A stretch of 64,000 bases of DNA from Aradus depressus (Eukaryota > Arthropoda > Insecta > Hemiptera > Aradidae). Below the pieces are notes generated by a model. That model did no database searches. It was not told the DNA's origin and saw only the letters and a program-made list of their open reading frames with translations. How positions within the stretch are numbered: the stretch's first letter is position 1; each line of letters starts with the position of its first letter. The stretch covers positions 3,640,713 through 3,704,712 of the forward strand of contig OY759222.1 in assembly GCA_963662175.1 (NCBI GenBank), read 5' to 3'. Shown piece by piece: positions 40,546-50,959 of the stretch. The position numbers were made by a program, and so were the translations under genes.

Positions 40546-41308
40546 ATTCATTTTTCATTATCTTTATTATTTTTTTGTCATCTATTCTTAATTTTAATTT
40601 TATTTTTTTTTAAATATTTTTTATGTATTTTTTTAAAGAAAATTGGAAAGTATCACTTATCCGAATGTGATAAAAAGCGAATATAACAGAATTAAATTTA
40701 TGTTTACAACACGACCCCTTTTATAAAATAAATAAAACAAAATTAACAAAATAAAATAAAATAACTAAATTGTAATGATCTTTTAATTTAGAAAAAAATT
40801 TAAAAACAAAAACTGAGAACAAATTCATCAAAAACGTCAGCCCCCCAAACAATTTTCAGTATATTCCGCTGCCCATTATGGTGTGGCGTCCGTTGATTTG
40901 TTCGTACAGTCGTCCTCAACTCAGCTTAGTATAGTGTTCTCCCTGGTATATATTTGAATTTTAAATTTTATCTGTTAGGTGATCGCCATACGAACATTTG
41001 TCATGTGTACACTGTCTTTTAAATATTTATGATACGCGGGAAAAAGAAAGAGAGGTCGTGGTCTAAGGATCGGGGGAGGGGGGGAGGGGGGGGGGGGGGG
41101 GGAAGAAAACATTCTCAAAATACGTTCGGAAAGATCAAAATATTTCATAAAATTTGAACAATTTTCCTGTTTCTTTGGGTGAAATTGTATAAAGTGAAAC
41201 GTATCCATCAACACCTAGCCGCTCCCGAGAATAATTTTTTGAGTTTGTCATTGTTTTTACTTAAGTGTAAACTACTAACGTCTTGATTTGACGTCAAAAT
41301 TTAAGTGA
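40546..41308. other. Unassigned, contains a G-run
   Basis: AT-rich 40546-40840, mixed 40840-41050, then a G-rich tract with a pure G-run of about 17 bp (41065-41102 overall). No coding region supported. Confidence 0.4.
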
Positions 41309-41581
41309 CGCTCTTTCGTCGCTCTGGTGGACATGAGTCCGACTTTACTAGGAAGTCCTAAATTTTGCCTACCCTAAATTTTTATTCATCTAGGGCAGCA
41401 GTCTTTAACGAGTTCCTGACATCGTACAGGCTCGGGACCATCGCTTAACGTACCATCCGAAGGACTGCGTGCTCAAGTTTATTTTACCTCCCAGATAAAC
41501 TAAGGGCCTTGGTCGGGTTTCGAACCCATGATCTTGAGCTCAGAAGACAAGCACGCATACCACTGAGCTACCGGCGCCCTC
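41309..41581 (-). mobile_element. SINE-1a, 3'-truncated
   Basis: Reverse copy from GCTCTTTCGTCGCTCTGGTG to the head CATACCACTGAGCTACCGGC. The 3' tail side is missing. Spacer partly deleted (CTCCCAGATAAACTAAGGGC). Confidence 0.88.
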
Positions 41582-41639
41582 TATATATGTATATATATAA
41601 TTAATTATTATTATGTTATTCCCTATCCACTTTTTTCTC

Positions 41640-41745
41640 TTTTTTTTTTTTCTTTCATGTTTGGGATCCGGAGATCGGAAAACATGAAATTCCGTCTGCA
41701 TGGAATTTTTGTCCGATCACGTAACCTTCCCTATACTTGGAGAAG
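41640..41745 (-). repeat. Rep-X 5' end
   Basis: GGAGATCGGAAAACATGAAA, TTTTTGTCCGATCACGTAAC and TTCCCTATACTTGG are the reverse 5' terminus. Confidence 0.65.
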
Positions 41746-42256
41746 TAGAAAGACTGTTTGATCCAACGTATTTATTTCCTATACTTTGGAGGTTTTCTTT
41801 AAATGGCTACCTTTAAATGTTGAGGGGAAAAAAATATATATGAACTCGTTTGTAAATAAATAAAAATTGTTAGGAATTTTATGCTAAAAGTGTAGGAAGG
41901 ACATGTTTTTCTGCCCACATCCTGAGTCGATCTTTAAATGTCATTCTGAATTTGGTTGTCGAGAAAAAAGTTCTTTCCTCAACCGGTCCACAAAAGTTAT
42001 GCAAATTGTTGAGTCCTTAGTGCTGAAGAGGAAGAAGATATTGTCAAAGTTCACACTTTTCAATATAATTTTCCGAAGTTTTCTATTTGACTCTGGATAA
42101 ATCTTATATTTTCCTATAGTAATTTCTCTGCTGAGCGATCTGGATCCTTTACGGGCCGTTGTAATTGGGGTGGATCAAGCCACTATCTGAGGTTAGAACC
42201 GGATTATGTGGTTCGCTCAAAATGGTAAATTGGGGTGGGGAAGGGGTTGACAGCCT
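41746..42256. other. Unassigned stretch
   Basis: No repeat matched. Short frames only. It leads directly into the 33-bp array. Confidence 0.4.
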
Positions 42257-42487
42257 GGTTGGAAATGGTAAATTGGGGGATGACTGCTTGGTTAAAGATG
42301 GTATATTAGGGGATGACTGCTTGGTTGGAGATGGTAATTTGGGGAATGACTGCTTGGTTGGAGATGGTATATTAGGGGATGACTGCTTGGTTGGAGATGG
42401 TATATTAGGGGATTACTGCTTGGTTGGAGATGGTAATTTGGGGAATGACTGCTTGGTTAAAGATGGTAAATTGGGGGATGACTGCTT
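42257..42487 (+). repeat. 33-bp minisatellite, seven units
   Basis: Units GGTTGGAGATGGTATATTAG plus GGGATGACTGCTT start every 33 bp at 42257, 42290, 42323, 42356, 42389, 42422 and 42455. Two variant classes (ATTTGGGGAATG and ATATTAGGGGATG) are interspersed. The in-frame LVGDGILGDDC peptide is a by-product of the 33-bp period. Confidence 0.93.
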
Positions 42488-43670
42488 GGTTACTGTAGCT
42501 GGGAAAGTGAAAAGGGAACAAGTACAAGAGAAACATAAAGAGGCTTCGGAGCGACAAATAAACGCATCTCTGGTCAGTTGTTCTGTTCTTCAAGGCGGAA
42601 GATTTGGTATGTTTGAGTTTCTTTCTCATAGTGACAGTGGACAGCTATTAGGATCTTAGGACTATAGTGGATGTGTGATGTGTTTGTTTCTGGGTCCATG
42701 GCACAGACACAAACAAAAAAGCTCTGAAGTAAATAATAAATAGATTTTGAAATGTTGGCAAAATTTTGAAATTCCTTTTTATACAACTGAACCTTGACAT
42801 TCCTCAATAGAGACGCTGTAGGTTTATTATAACAATGGTTTATTATAACCTACCGACATCTTCCATTTCCGTCCGATAGGTGCGCCTCATTGCGTACGTC
42901 CTCCTGGTACCGGCTCGTGTGTCACTAGCTTTCCAAACGAGCCTTCTTCCACGTTTCGAAAATTTGCCATTTCTTCAAGTTAGTTGCTTTTTGATCAAAA
43001 CTTATCAGAATTATTTTTGTATCATCTCCATTTTTCTTTAAGAGTATACTCTACTCTCGATTTTCCGAGGGTGAATCAACCATGTTGCGGTGTATTTTCA
43101 TGCCGATATAAAATATAAAAATTATAAAGTAGATGAAAGAAAACCACAAACACAAAGATAGCCCTTCGCGAAAACTCTCAAATTAAAATGCAAAAAATTA
43201 CCATTAAAAGGAATAAATTACTGGCATACTTTTCCGTCAGAGATAATACCAGTTTTCCACTTCACAAGAATGCTTGGCAAGAAAAAGTAGACTAAGATCT
43301 TAATAAGAAGGATAAGATTCTAGACATGAACGGATATTTCGCAGCTCTGGATTCCAAGGACTTACCTTAAGCATCCTCCAGGAAGAAAATAATAAAGATT
43401 TCTGAAAACAGGAATAATGGAACAATATCAAAAAATGTGTCATCACTCTATCTTTCAGTTAACCGTGATTTTGATTTATACGTGGTTATTCGGGAGTGTA
43501 TTTGTTGCGATTTTCTAGATAGTTCCAGAGTTTTGATTTGTTTGAAAGTGAGTTCTGAATATGGCGACTCTGTATGGGCTAAAATATTAGTTTCATTGTG
43601 TTTCCCCTATTTTATCTGATGTGACTGTACTAATGACTTGTGTATTGTAGTGGAAGTGTCGAAGTGACAT
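42488..43670. other. Unassigned stretch
   Basis: 1.2 kb without a recognised repeat or gene. It includes a short inverted or duplicated GTTTATTATAAC word (42818-42850) and a moderately GC-rich patch 42855-42960. Confidence 0.4.
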
Positions 43671-44440
43671 CAACATATCGACCATCTATCGACATGCAGC
43701 TCTGCCGATATATCGACCCAGACTAGGTCGACGATCCGTCAACCTCCAGTCTGCCTTGATCGACCCTTCAAGGTCCAGCAGCAACTTATCAGACCTTCTG
43801 TCGATCAACATCTTCATATCGACCCGCAGCTCTGCCGATATATTGACCAAGACTAGGTCGACGACCCGTCAACCTCCAGTCGGCCTTGGTCGACCCTTCA
43901 AGGTCCAGCAGCAACTTATCAGACCTTCTGTCGATCAACACCATCATATTGACCTTCTATCGACCCGCAGCTCTGCCGATATATCGACCCAGACTAGGTC
44001 GACGACCCGTCAACCTCCAGTCGGCCTTGGTCGACCCTTCAAGGCCCAGCAGCAACTTATCAGACCTTCTGTCGATCGTCACCATCATATCGATCTTCTA
44101 TCGACCTGGCTCGGCACCTACAGACTGCCCTCAAGGTCCTATCGACTAACATCCAACATATTGGACCTTCTGTCGACAACTATCAACATGCAGCTATGCT
44201 GATATATCGATCCTAGCTCGGTCGAATACCCGTCTACCTCCAGGCTGACCAAGGTTCTGTCGACTAACATCCAATATATTGGGACCTTCTGTCGACCACT
44301 ATCGACATGTCGACCTTCTATCAACCTGCGGCTCTCCCGATATATCGATCCTGGTTTGATCGACGACCCTCTAGCTCCAGGCTGCCTTTGCTGACTTATG
44401 AAGATCCTGTCGACCCACATATCAAGTTTTCCTGCGAAAT
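43671..44440 (+). repeat. TCGAC-rich satellite-like tandem array
   Basis: Units of about 129-141 bp repeat GACTAGGTCGACGACCCGTC, AACCTCCAGTCGGCCTTGGT, AGCAGCAACTTATCAGACCT and CAGCTCTGCCGATATATCGA. GTCGACGA anchors fall near 43728, 43857 and 43998. After that, units decay to 44440. GTCGAC/ATCGAC words dominate, so many potential SalI/TaqI-type sites and CpGs concentrate here. Confidence 0.85.
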
Positions 44441-44790
44441 GACCAGTTACAAAAAATGACACAGTCCAACTAGTGTCTACTCATTAAACCTGTGTCACTT
44501 TGGCCACTTAGCTGGGAGGAGATCGTTCATATGCATACAGTAAGCCAGCTCGATGCTGAAGTGACCTGATTGAGGCGTAGTGAGAAGAGTGGGAGAGGGG
44601 TCCTTGACTGTCATTCTGAATGACAAATGATAGCCGAATGAAAAACCATCAGTCATTTGGGAATAGTTATAGTTGGCAATCATGAGAGATGGGATAAGTG
44701 GAGCTGTGGGGAAATTATTGAGAAATATCGTGGGGGTGTTGCTAACTTCAGTTCAGGTGGTACAGCCAATCATATCACGACTAAATACCA
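44441..44790. other. Unassigned stretch
   Basis: No repeat, RNA or coding feature recognised. Confidence 0.4.
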
Positions 44791-45085
44791 CGGTCTGTCA
44801 GTGTGATATCTTTGTAACACTCAACCTCAAAACGAAGTTTTTTTTTTAGTTTTTTTCTGTGATCGTAGGAGGAAGAGCTTCATTTATCCGAATTGAAATT
44901 TTGGTATACCTCTCCACCTCCTCCCCTCTCCATCCCCCCTCCCCACATGATAACTTCACTGGGATCATGTGGGGAGAGGAGGGAGAAGGAAGAGATATAA
45001 CAATATTTCAATTCGGATAAATGAGGCTCTTAAAAGTTCGTTTTGAGAACTTAAGTAGTTTCAAAGATATCACAGTGACAGACCG
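44791..45085. mobile_element. Foldback element
   Basis: The ends CGGTCTGTCAGTGTGATATC and its near-complement GATATCACAGTGACAGACCG are the tips of long inverted arms. The arms also pair CATTTATCCGAATTGAAATT with AATTTCAATTCGGATAAATG equivalents and CCTCCCCACATGAT with ATCATGTGGGGAGAGG. The apex loop is about 12 bp near 44955. The left arm has a 30-40-bp insertion. No clear target duplication. Confidence 0.8.
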
Positions 45086-45094
45086 AAAAAGTTA

Positions 45095-45450
45095 GAAAAT
45101 AAAAGTTCGGTGAATCACCGGCGATATACTTCCCCAGAACAAATTAATCAATTAAATTTCCGCCCCCTCTCCAAAATCAGTTAATCATTTGCGCTAATAT
45201 TCAACAGTTGACTTACAAAGGGGCTCCTAAATCATCACACTAAATATTGAGTCGATAAATTCATTACGTCTGCAGTTATTGGGGGTTTTGAGTTTATATT
45301 CAGCAACTTATCAGACCATTCATTCTGTCGGGTGTTATCTTGTTACAGACAGACACATAGACAGAGATTTTTTTTTTTTTTTCATATTTGGAATCTAGAG
45401 GTCGGAAAACATGAAATTAAGTTGAAATCTCCGCATCGAATTTATACTTC
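45095..45450 (-). repeat. Rep-X, middle deleted
   Basis: From AGTTCGGTGAATCACCGGCG to ATACTTCGTACAGTTGGGG. Both ends are present and the second unit is lost. Confidence 0.7.
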
Positions 45451-45474
45451 GTACAGTTGGGGGAAAAAAAAAAA

Positions 45475-45715
45475 AAAAAAAAAAACTTGGTTTGTGTACG
45501 TGGTAACTCCCAATAGAATTAATATATGTATTAACACGAAATATATGTGGGAGAAAATATATAGAGGCCCCCATAAGGATAGTTTTTCAGTCAAATTTAA
45601 TGGAGGGCATAACTCAAAATTTTATTTGTGTAATGAGGACTCTCTGAGTCAGATTTCTAGTCACTTTTGGCAAAAGGGGAAGGCAAAGCACGAAAATATA
45701 TACAAATAACTCGAG
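45475..45715 (+). repeat. Rep-X middle part
   Basis: GTGGTAACTCCCAATAGAAT and CCCCCATAAGGATAG, then diverged 3' text. Preceded by a long A-run (about 45465-45484). It forms an inverted pair with the previous copy. Confidence 0.5.
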
Positions 45716-46014
45716 CTAGTTAAGTTCATTGCTAGTGATTAGCCCCTACAAGATGCCACCAACCAACGATGACTAACTACGGGAAAATCTGATAACGTAC
45801 TATAGTTTATTTTTATATTATTTATTTATTTATTTTTTTTAATGTTTTTATTTTTTTATACTTATACCTAACTGTCCGAACATCCGACTAGAAGACATAA
45901 AACCAGTACCATGTACTCAGGGTCGACTGTTTGCTCGAAGTGGTTCAAGGTATATTCACACGGTTTCGACTAAGGTCTGACATTGCTTATGGATGCCAGA
46001 CTCAATACGTTTAT

Positions 46015-46240
46015 GCATACTGAAAAAATGTCTGTGGAAAAAGGTGGAGAGGTAGCGAGGAAGAGAGGGAGGGAAGTGAGATGGTGGGGAGCGGAGGGGT
46101 ATGAGCGTCGCTCACCTGATCAGCCTAACCTTATCATTCCTGCCTTCTCCTCAACCCACAGTCACTGTATACTGATGGAACCCTTCAGTGTGTGATCGGA
46201 TCATCAACTTCTCTGTGATATGTTCTTTCTCTTTCATGTC
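46015..46240 (+). repeat. Dispersed repeat, LINE 3'-end-like
   Basis: GGTGGAGAGGTAGCGAGGA, ATGAGCGTCGCTCACCTGAT with CAGCCTAACCTT, and CTTCTCCTCAACCCACAGTC match 47423-47510. The end GATGGAACCCTTCAGTGTGT resembles RTE-type 3' termini. The 70-aa frame across it has no motif. Confidence 0.45.
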
Positions 46241-46241
46241 A

Positions 46242-46547
46242 GAGGTCGTCAGTAGCTCAAGAGGTAACGCCTTCTGAGCTCAAGATCCGTGCATTTGAAA
46301 CTCGACCAGACAATTAATTTTCTTTTACGTGGGAAGTGAAAAAACCTTGAGCACGCCGTCCTTCGATGATGAGCGATGGCGCCGAGTCTGTACGATGTCA
46401 GGTACTCTTTAAAAACCCGTTAACTAAACCTAGGTTGGAAAAATTTAGAACTCTCAGAGTCGGGCCCATGTCTAACAGAGCGACGAAACAGCGCTCTGGT
46501 AGTTGGCGATCTGACCTTATAGTTAAAGCCCAGGAATGTGTCGCACA
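46242..46547 (+). mobile_element. SINE-1b, diverged full-length copy
   Basis: Head GTCGTCAGTAGCTCAAGAGG, spacer GGGAAGTGAAAAAACCTTGA, CGCCGTCCTTCGATGATGAG, 3' block GAGCGACGAAACAGCGCTCT and AAAGCCCAGGAATGTGTC. Tail lost or replaced by GCACACAATAACTC. Confidence 0.78.
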
Positions 46548-47139
46548 CAATAACTCATGTCGGTTAGTCCCATACCACGGGAGAATGGCTCAACATATTC
46601 CTAACCAAACTTCATATTTTGGAACTGCATTTTCAGGAATATGTTTTTAGGATACATATGATAGAACTATTGAATAAAGAGGAGGTTTACTTGGAGACAG
46701 AACCAGTTATTCCATTTTTTCTTCGACTTATGTTGCTCCATTTTACGTCGATTCTGAGTTATGTCATTAACAAATTCACATCTCCTTTTACGACAATTAT
46801 GTCGTCCGAAGGACGAAAAAACAATTTCAAACTTCTATTTTTGACAACTAAAAGTATGGGGTAAATTGTTAGGCAGTTTTGTTTTCCGGATCGAAGTTAT
46901 TTTTGTGTTCCTTGAGGTCATGTGCGTGACTTCAACGTTTGTATACATAATACACACACTCATAAAAATCTTAGGGAAATTGAGAACGTTATCTGGTTTG
47001 TAGATAAAATTTGGGGAAGGACTTGATTTAAGTCACATTTCAGGGGACTTAACCTGACTTAAGTGTGAGGACCTGAAGTATTGATCCTACATTAAACAGT
47101 TACAGAATCAATATGAAATTCGTTTTCAATTTAAACATT
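46548..47139. other. Unassigned stretch
   Basis: Two overlapping short frames without motifs. No repeat family. Confidence 0.4.
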
Positions 47140-47390
47140 CTTTTGTTCTTTACTTATTATTCTTTTGTTCTATAGTAACATTTTTTTATTCTATACTAAC
47201 ATTTTTTTATTCTATACTAACATTTTTTTATTCTATACTAACATTTTTTTATTCTGTACTTTTGTTCTTTACTTATGTACTTTTGTTCTTTACTTATTAT
47301 TCTTTTGTTCTATAGTAAAATTTTTTTATTCTATACTAACATTTTTTTATTCTGTACTTACATTTTTTTGTTCTATACTTTCGCTAAAGT
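47140..47390 (+). repeat. 21-bp minisatellite, T-rich
   Basis: AACATTTTTTTATTCTATAC-type 21-bp units repeat, mixed with TTTTGTTCTTTACTTATTAT variants, about ten units in all. Confidence 0.8.
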
Positions 47391-47422
47391 TACACAAAAC
47401 GGAGATGGATAACATTCTCGAG

Positions 47423-47520
47423 TAGTGAAAAAGGTGAGAGGTAGCGAGGAGGAGAGTATGAGCGTCGCTCACCTCATCAGCCTAACCTTCTCCTCAACCC
47501 ACTGTCACTGTCTACTGTTT
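47423..47520 (+). repeat. Second copy of the 46015 repeat
   Basis: GGTGAGAGGTAGCGAGGA, TATGAGCGTCGCTCACCTCA and TCTCCTCAACCCACTGTCAC. It ends at the GGTT-repeat of the next feature. Confidence 0.5.
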
Positions 47521-47524
47521 ATCT

Positions 47525-47975
47525 CAATTTGGTTGGTTGGTTGGTTTATTTTGTGCGAACAACTGCTTCGGTTATTATCGCCCTATCTTGTTACGTTCCT
47601 TACCCTAACTAAGCCAGCGAACTCTTAATGCAGTTGACGAGAACAGCCACGGTGGGATCCCACAGGGGGCCGGGGGGCCCAGAGGAAGGCCAAGCACAGG
47701 ACCCAGGGCGACCAACGAACAGGCAGGCCGGGCGGGGGGACAAAGACAACGGCACCGCCGGGCCACTCACTCAAGTATATGAAGCGTTTGGCTTGATCGT
47801 GAAGGTAATGGGACTTGAGGACGAGTGTGTGCATGTGAGGAAAGCCGTCCACACCCTCCAAGTCCGGGACCATTCCAGTCCAGAGGCCCCGGCGGAGCCG
47901 TCCCAGGCCCCCCCATCCAGCCAGCCGCGCATGCCAGCCACCCGGGGGCCCCACGCAGGACTTGTTGTGATAGAA
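47525..47975 (-). other. GC-rich island, possible LINE 3' portion
   Basis: At left is GGTTGGTTGGTTGGTTTATT, which on the minus strand is an AATAAACCAACCAACC tail as in LINEs ending in short tandem repeats. 47640-47965 is strikingly GC-rich compared with its surroundings. Long frames exist on both strands (116 aa plus at 47628-47978, 109 aa minus at 47625-47954), neither with a recognised domain. The plus frame holds a VYEAFGLIVKVMGLEDECVH segment. Function unknown. Confidence 0.4.
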
Positions 47976-48885
47976 TAAGAGACAGCTATTTATATTTCAA
48001 CTACGAGTAACTAGTTTTTAAATATTTAATTAAAAATAAATATGAACTGTTTGCAAAAAAACTTTGCAATAAACATAAATATATTCATAGTTATTGTCTT
48101 ATTTGTTCTATTGAATGTGCGTATTATTTGTACTATTGAATGTCCGCACTATTTGTACTATTGAATGTGCGCATTATTCTTTTCCCCAATTAAATAAAAT
48201 ATGTAATTATTAGTAATTAATAAAGATATTATGAGAAAAACAACAAAAAAAAAACATTAAAACTTGTTGAGACATTTGAAAAAAACGTATCTTGTTTAGA
48301 ATGGTTTGATATCTCTGTTATCTGAGTATCTAGACGGCTAAATAGAAATACTCGATAAAACTAGAGTTCTTAGGCGGATGAGACCCGAAATGCAGTTGGG
48401 TACGGCCCTTAGAGAAAATTGGCAACACTGCCGCTCCATTGTTGCCAGCTAGTAGCTCCCTAGTTGTTCCCTTCAGTGGGTTCAGCAGGCTGATATACTC
48501 TCAGCAATTTGTCATGGAAATTGCTCAGGTAGCATGGAAATTTCACTGTTTTATGATGTAGTTATTGTTCTAGTATCAAAATATTTTTATCAACTACTAA
48601 TGGTCGTTTGGAACAGGATGGCAACCTGTAGATAGACCATCGGTAATAATCTAAGCAGTTGAAACGACAAAAAATAAAATAAGATACATTTTACATTGGT
48701 CTACAAGACCCTTTAACTTGTGGGTTTTGATCACACTGGACTGTAATATTTTTCACTGAATTTTAAGAAAATTGAGTTAATAAATGTTTTCAGTTAATAT
48801 TTATGTTATGTAAAGTGCAAGCATGCAGAAGCTGCATAAAGGAAACAGATTTCCATTGTATTAATGAAATAAAAAAAAAGTCGGT
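47976..48885. other. Unassigned AT-rich stretch
   Basis: Three close copies of a TGTACTATTGAATGTGCGCA-type unit of about 28 bp occur at 48095-48180. Otherwise no recognised feature. Confidence 0.45.
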
Positions 48886-49160
48886 GAATCTGCAGCTTGA
48901 ATTAATCCAATAAGTTTACGCTCTCCCTCCAAAACCAAGGGGTTTTGAATTTACATATGAAATTTCGTCTCGATTCCCCCATTTCCCTTCCCTTCGATTG
49001 TTTTGGCTGAAAATCAAAACTTCTGGATACACAAAAAAAAGTCCATGTCCATATACATATATTTTTTTTTTATTTTAGAATCCTGGTGTCGGAAAAAGAT
49101 GAAATTACGAACTTCTGACCGATTACATAACTTTTCCTATTCTTCGTATAGCTGAGAAAG
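48886..49160 (-). repeat. Rep-X, middle deleted
   Basis: AGTCGGTGAATCTGCAGCTT (3' end) to TTTTCCTATTCTTCGTATAG (5' end). The central unit is reduced. Confidence 0.65.
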
Positions 49161-49453
49161 TAAAATATCTACTTTCTCATGACATCTTATTGGCTAGATA
49201 CAAAGATAAGAAAACAAAACTCAGTATTTACCAATTAAACTGACTGTTCGTTGACAGACGATGCGCTACTATTCTGAACGACATATCTTGGTTTCTAGTG
49301 GTCGTAAGCCAACATTTTGTAGCTCCGTGTAATTTCGAATTTCAGAACTGGTATTTTTATAATGGTTGCTAATAGGCCTTTCTAACGTTATTATTTCGAA
49401 CTTTTGCAATTCCTCACGTCGGAGAAATGAAATATGATAAATGTACATGTACC

Positions 49454-50287
49454 TAGGCATGGTCGATAGTTGGCAACTATCGATTGTTCGGTAATATCGG
49501 TAAAAAACTATCGATAATTGAGTAAGTTAACGCTTTTCATGCAAAATACTTTCCAATTCCAATATTATATTATAATATAATTATTATTATTATTATTATT
49601 ATTATTTTTTCATGTACGTCTAACTAATTTAAATTATTCTATGTTATGGAGAATGAAAGGGGAATAAAAATATCAATCGAATAAGTAATTGTTCTTTCAA
49701 ATCGAACTTTTATTTTATGGAAACACTTGGCAAGAATTTAAACACATCAATTAAAGTTCAAAAACACTTATTGTAGATAATCAAAAAACAATGAAGTAGG
49801 TACAATGACATTAGATTCAACGATTTTCATTTCAATCAACAACTTTTATAAAACAATATCAAAAAATTAAATACCGATTGAAGGAAAATACTTTTGTAAA
49901 ACTTTATGAAACAGTAGGCAGCGATCCAGCTTCTGCAGTGGGCTGTTTGGTCTTGGGTGCCGGTTAATAAGTTTCTTGGTGGCGTCTCATGAGGTGATCC
50001 CTTAAATTGGATCTGTTTAGCCCTCTATACTAGGAATTGGATTGGTTTTGTGTTCACAAGTGGCAAGCGTTCATTCAAAATATTTAAATATTTCTAGAAA
50101 ATCAAAGTTCATTAACATGGGTTGAAAAGTTAAGCAACTTTTTTAAGAATATATATGAACATTTCGACAAACTAATTTTTTTTTAAGTTTTTTATTTAAT
50201 TTTTTATTTTTATTTATTTATTTTTATCCAAATCGTATCCGATGTAATGAATGTATCGATAGTACTATCGACTATCGCCCATCCCAA
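49454..50287 (+). mobile_element. hAT-N1 copy 2, SINE-free
   Basis: Termini TAGGCATGGTCGATAGT and ACTATCGACTATCGCCCATC are inverted. Flanks CATGTACC (49446-49453) and CATATACC (50288-50295) form a 7/8 target duplication. It carries the intact site ACTTGGCAAGAATTTAAACA that holds a SINE in copy 1, plus about 300 bp of interior missing there, including a BED zinc-finger relic. Confidence 0.85.
49970..50070 (-). pseudogene. BED zinc-finger relic of a hAT transposase
   Basis: On the minus strand one frame gives LATCEHKTNPIPSIEG and a second, shifted frame gives RSNLRDHLMRRHQETY. Together they match the pattern of BED-type DNA-binding fingers of hAT transposases (Cys..., then SNLR.HL.R.H). A stop and frameshift between the halves disable it. 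No catalytic RNase-H-like domain remains in the element. This supports the hAT assignment of the family. Confidence 0.65.
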
Positions 50288-50295
50288 CATATACC

Positions 50296-50647
50296 CCATT
50301 GATATGTAACAGAAATATGATTTTTGAGTTTGGAGGGTTGGGGGGAGGGGATACAAGTAAACGACCCTGTGTGGCCTTGGAGAATTAGGTCGGAGACGAT
50401 CGATGATGGAGCATGCGTAGTAGGTGTCGCGGGGGAAAACACCACAGTCCCCCGCCAAAACAACACTTCGCCCGTCACCGTGGGACAATGTATCGATACA
50501 TTGATTTACAATTTTATTGACTTGATAGAATCGAAACTTGAAATATCCTTACTAAAGTATTGGAGATATAGTCTAATAATTGATTTACTTTTTTTTTTAT
50601 TACTTCCAGGGAAGTACGTATTACATACTGTAATAACTATCCGGGTT
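50296..50647. other. Unassigned stretch
   Basis: 50330-50490 is moderately GC-rich (GGAGACGATCGATGATGGAG). A 130-aa frame (50324-50716) has no recognised domain. Confidence 0.35.
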
Positions 50648-50720
50648 TTATTACACATTGTCACCATATGGTGGAGTGGATTCGAACTCCGAACACTCAG
50701 TCACTGTACACCATAGCTGT
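50648..50720 (-). repeat. tRNA-like SINE head relic
   Basis: Minus strand reads GTGTTCGGAGTTCGAATCCA, a clear B-box context, with GTGTACAGTGACTGAG upstream. The stems do not close, so it is not a functional tRNA. Confidence 0.4.
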
Positions 50721-50959
50721 GTTGGTGTGTGTCTCTATGGCTACACACTAGTGCTAATATTAGCACCACAAGATGGGCCGAGCTGTCACGACCGTAGCCG
50801 AACTCTCCCGAGCTGTCTTTCGATCCACAAGAGCTATCGAGGCCATTTACCTAGCTGAGTATAGCGCATGATGGCATAGCGGCCGGGGGTCAAGGTCTTT
50901 CGTTCCTTATCCGGATAAATGAGATTTTCCCGCATTCCCTTCTCTGAAAATACTTACAT

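Noticed and set aside
42165..42659. 164-aa plus-strand frame
   Set aside because: It is almost entirely the 33-bp minisatellite read in frame. No start context, domain or conservation signal supports a protein.
43756..44202. 148-aa frame over the TCGAC array
   Set aside because: Repeat-encoded, shifts frame where the unit length changes from 129 to 141 bp, and has no motif.
47165..47425. 86-aa hydrophobic frame resembling membrane segments
   Set aside because: It is the T-rich 21-bp minisatellite translated. Phe/Leu/Tyr richness follows from poly-T.
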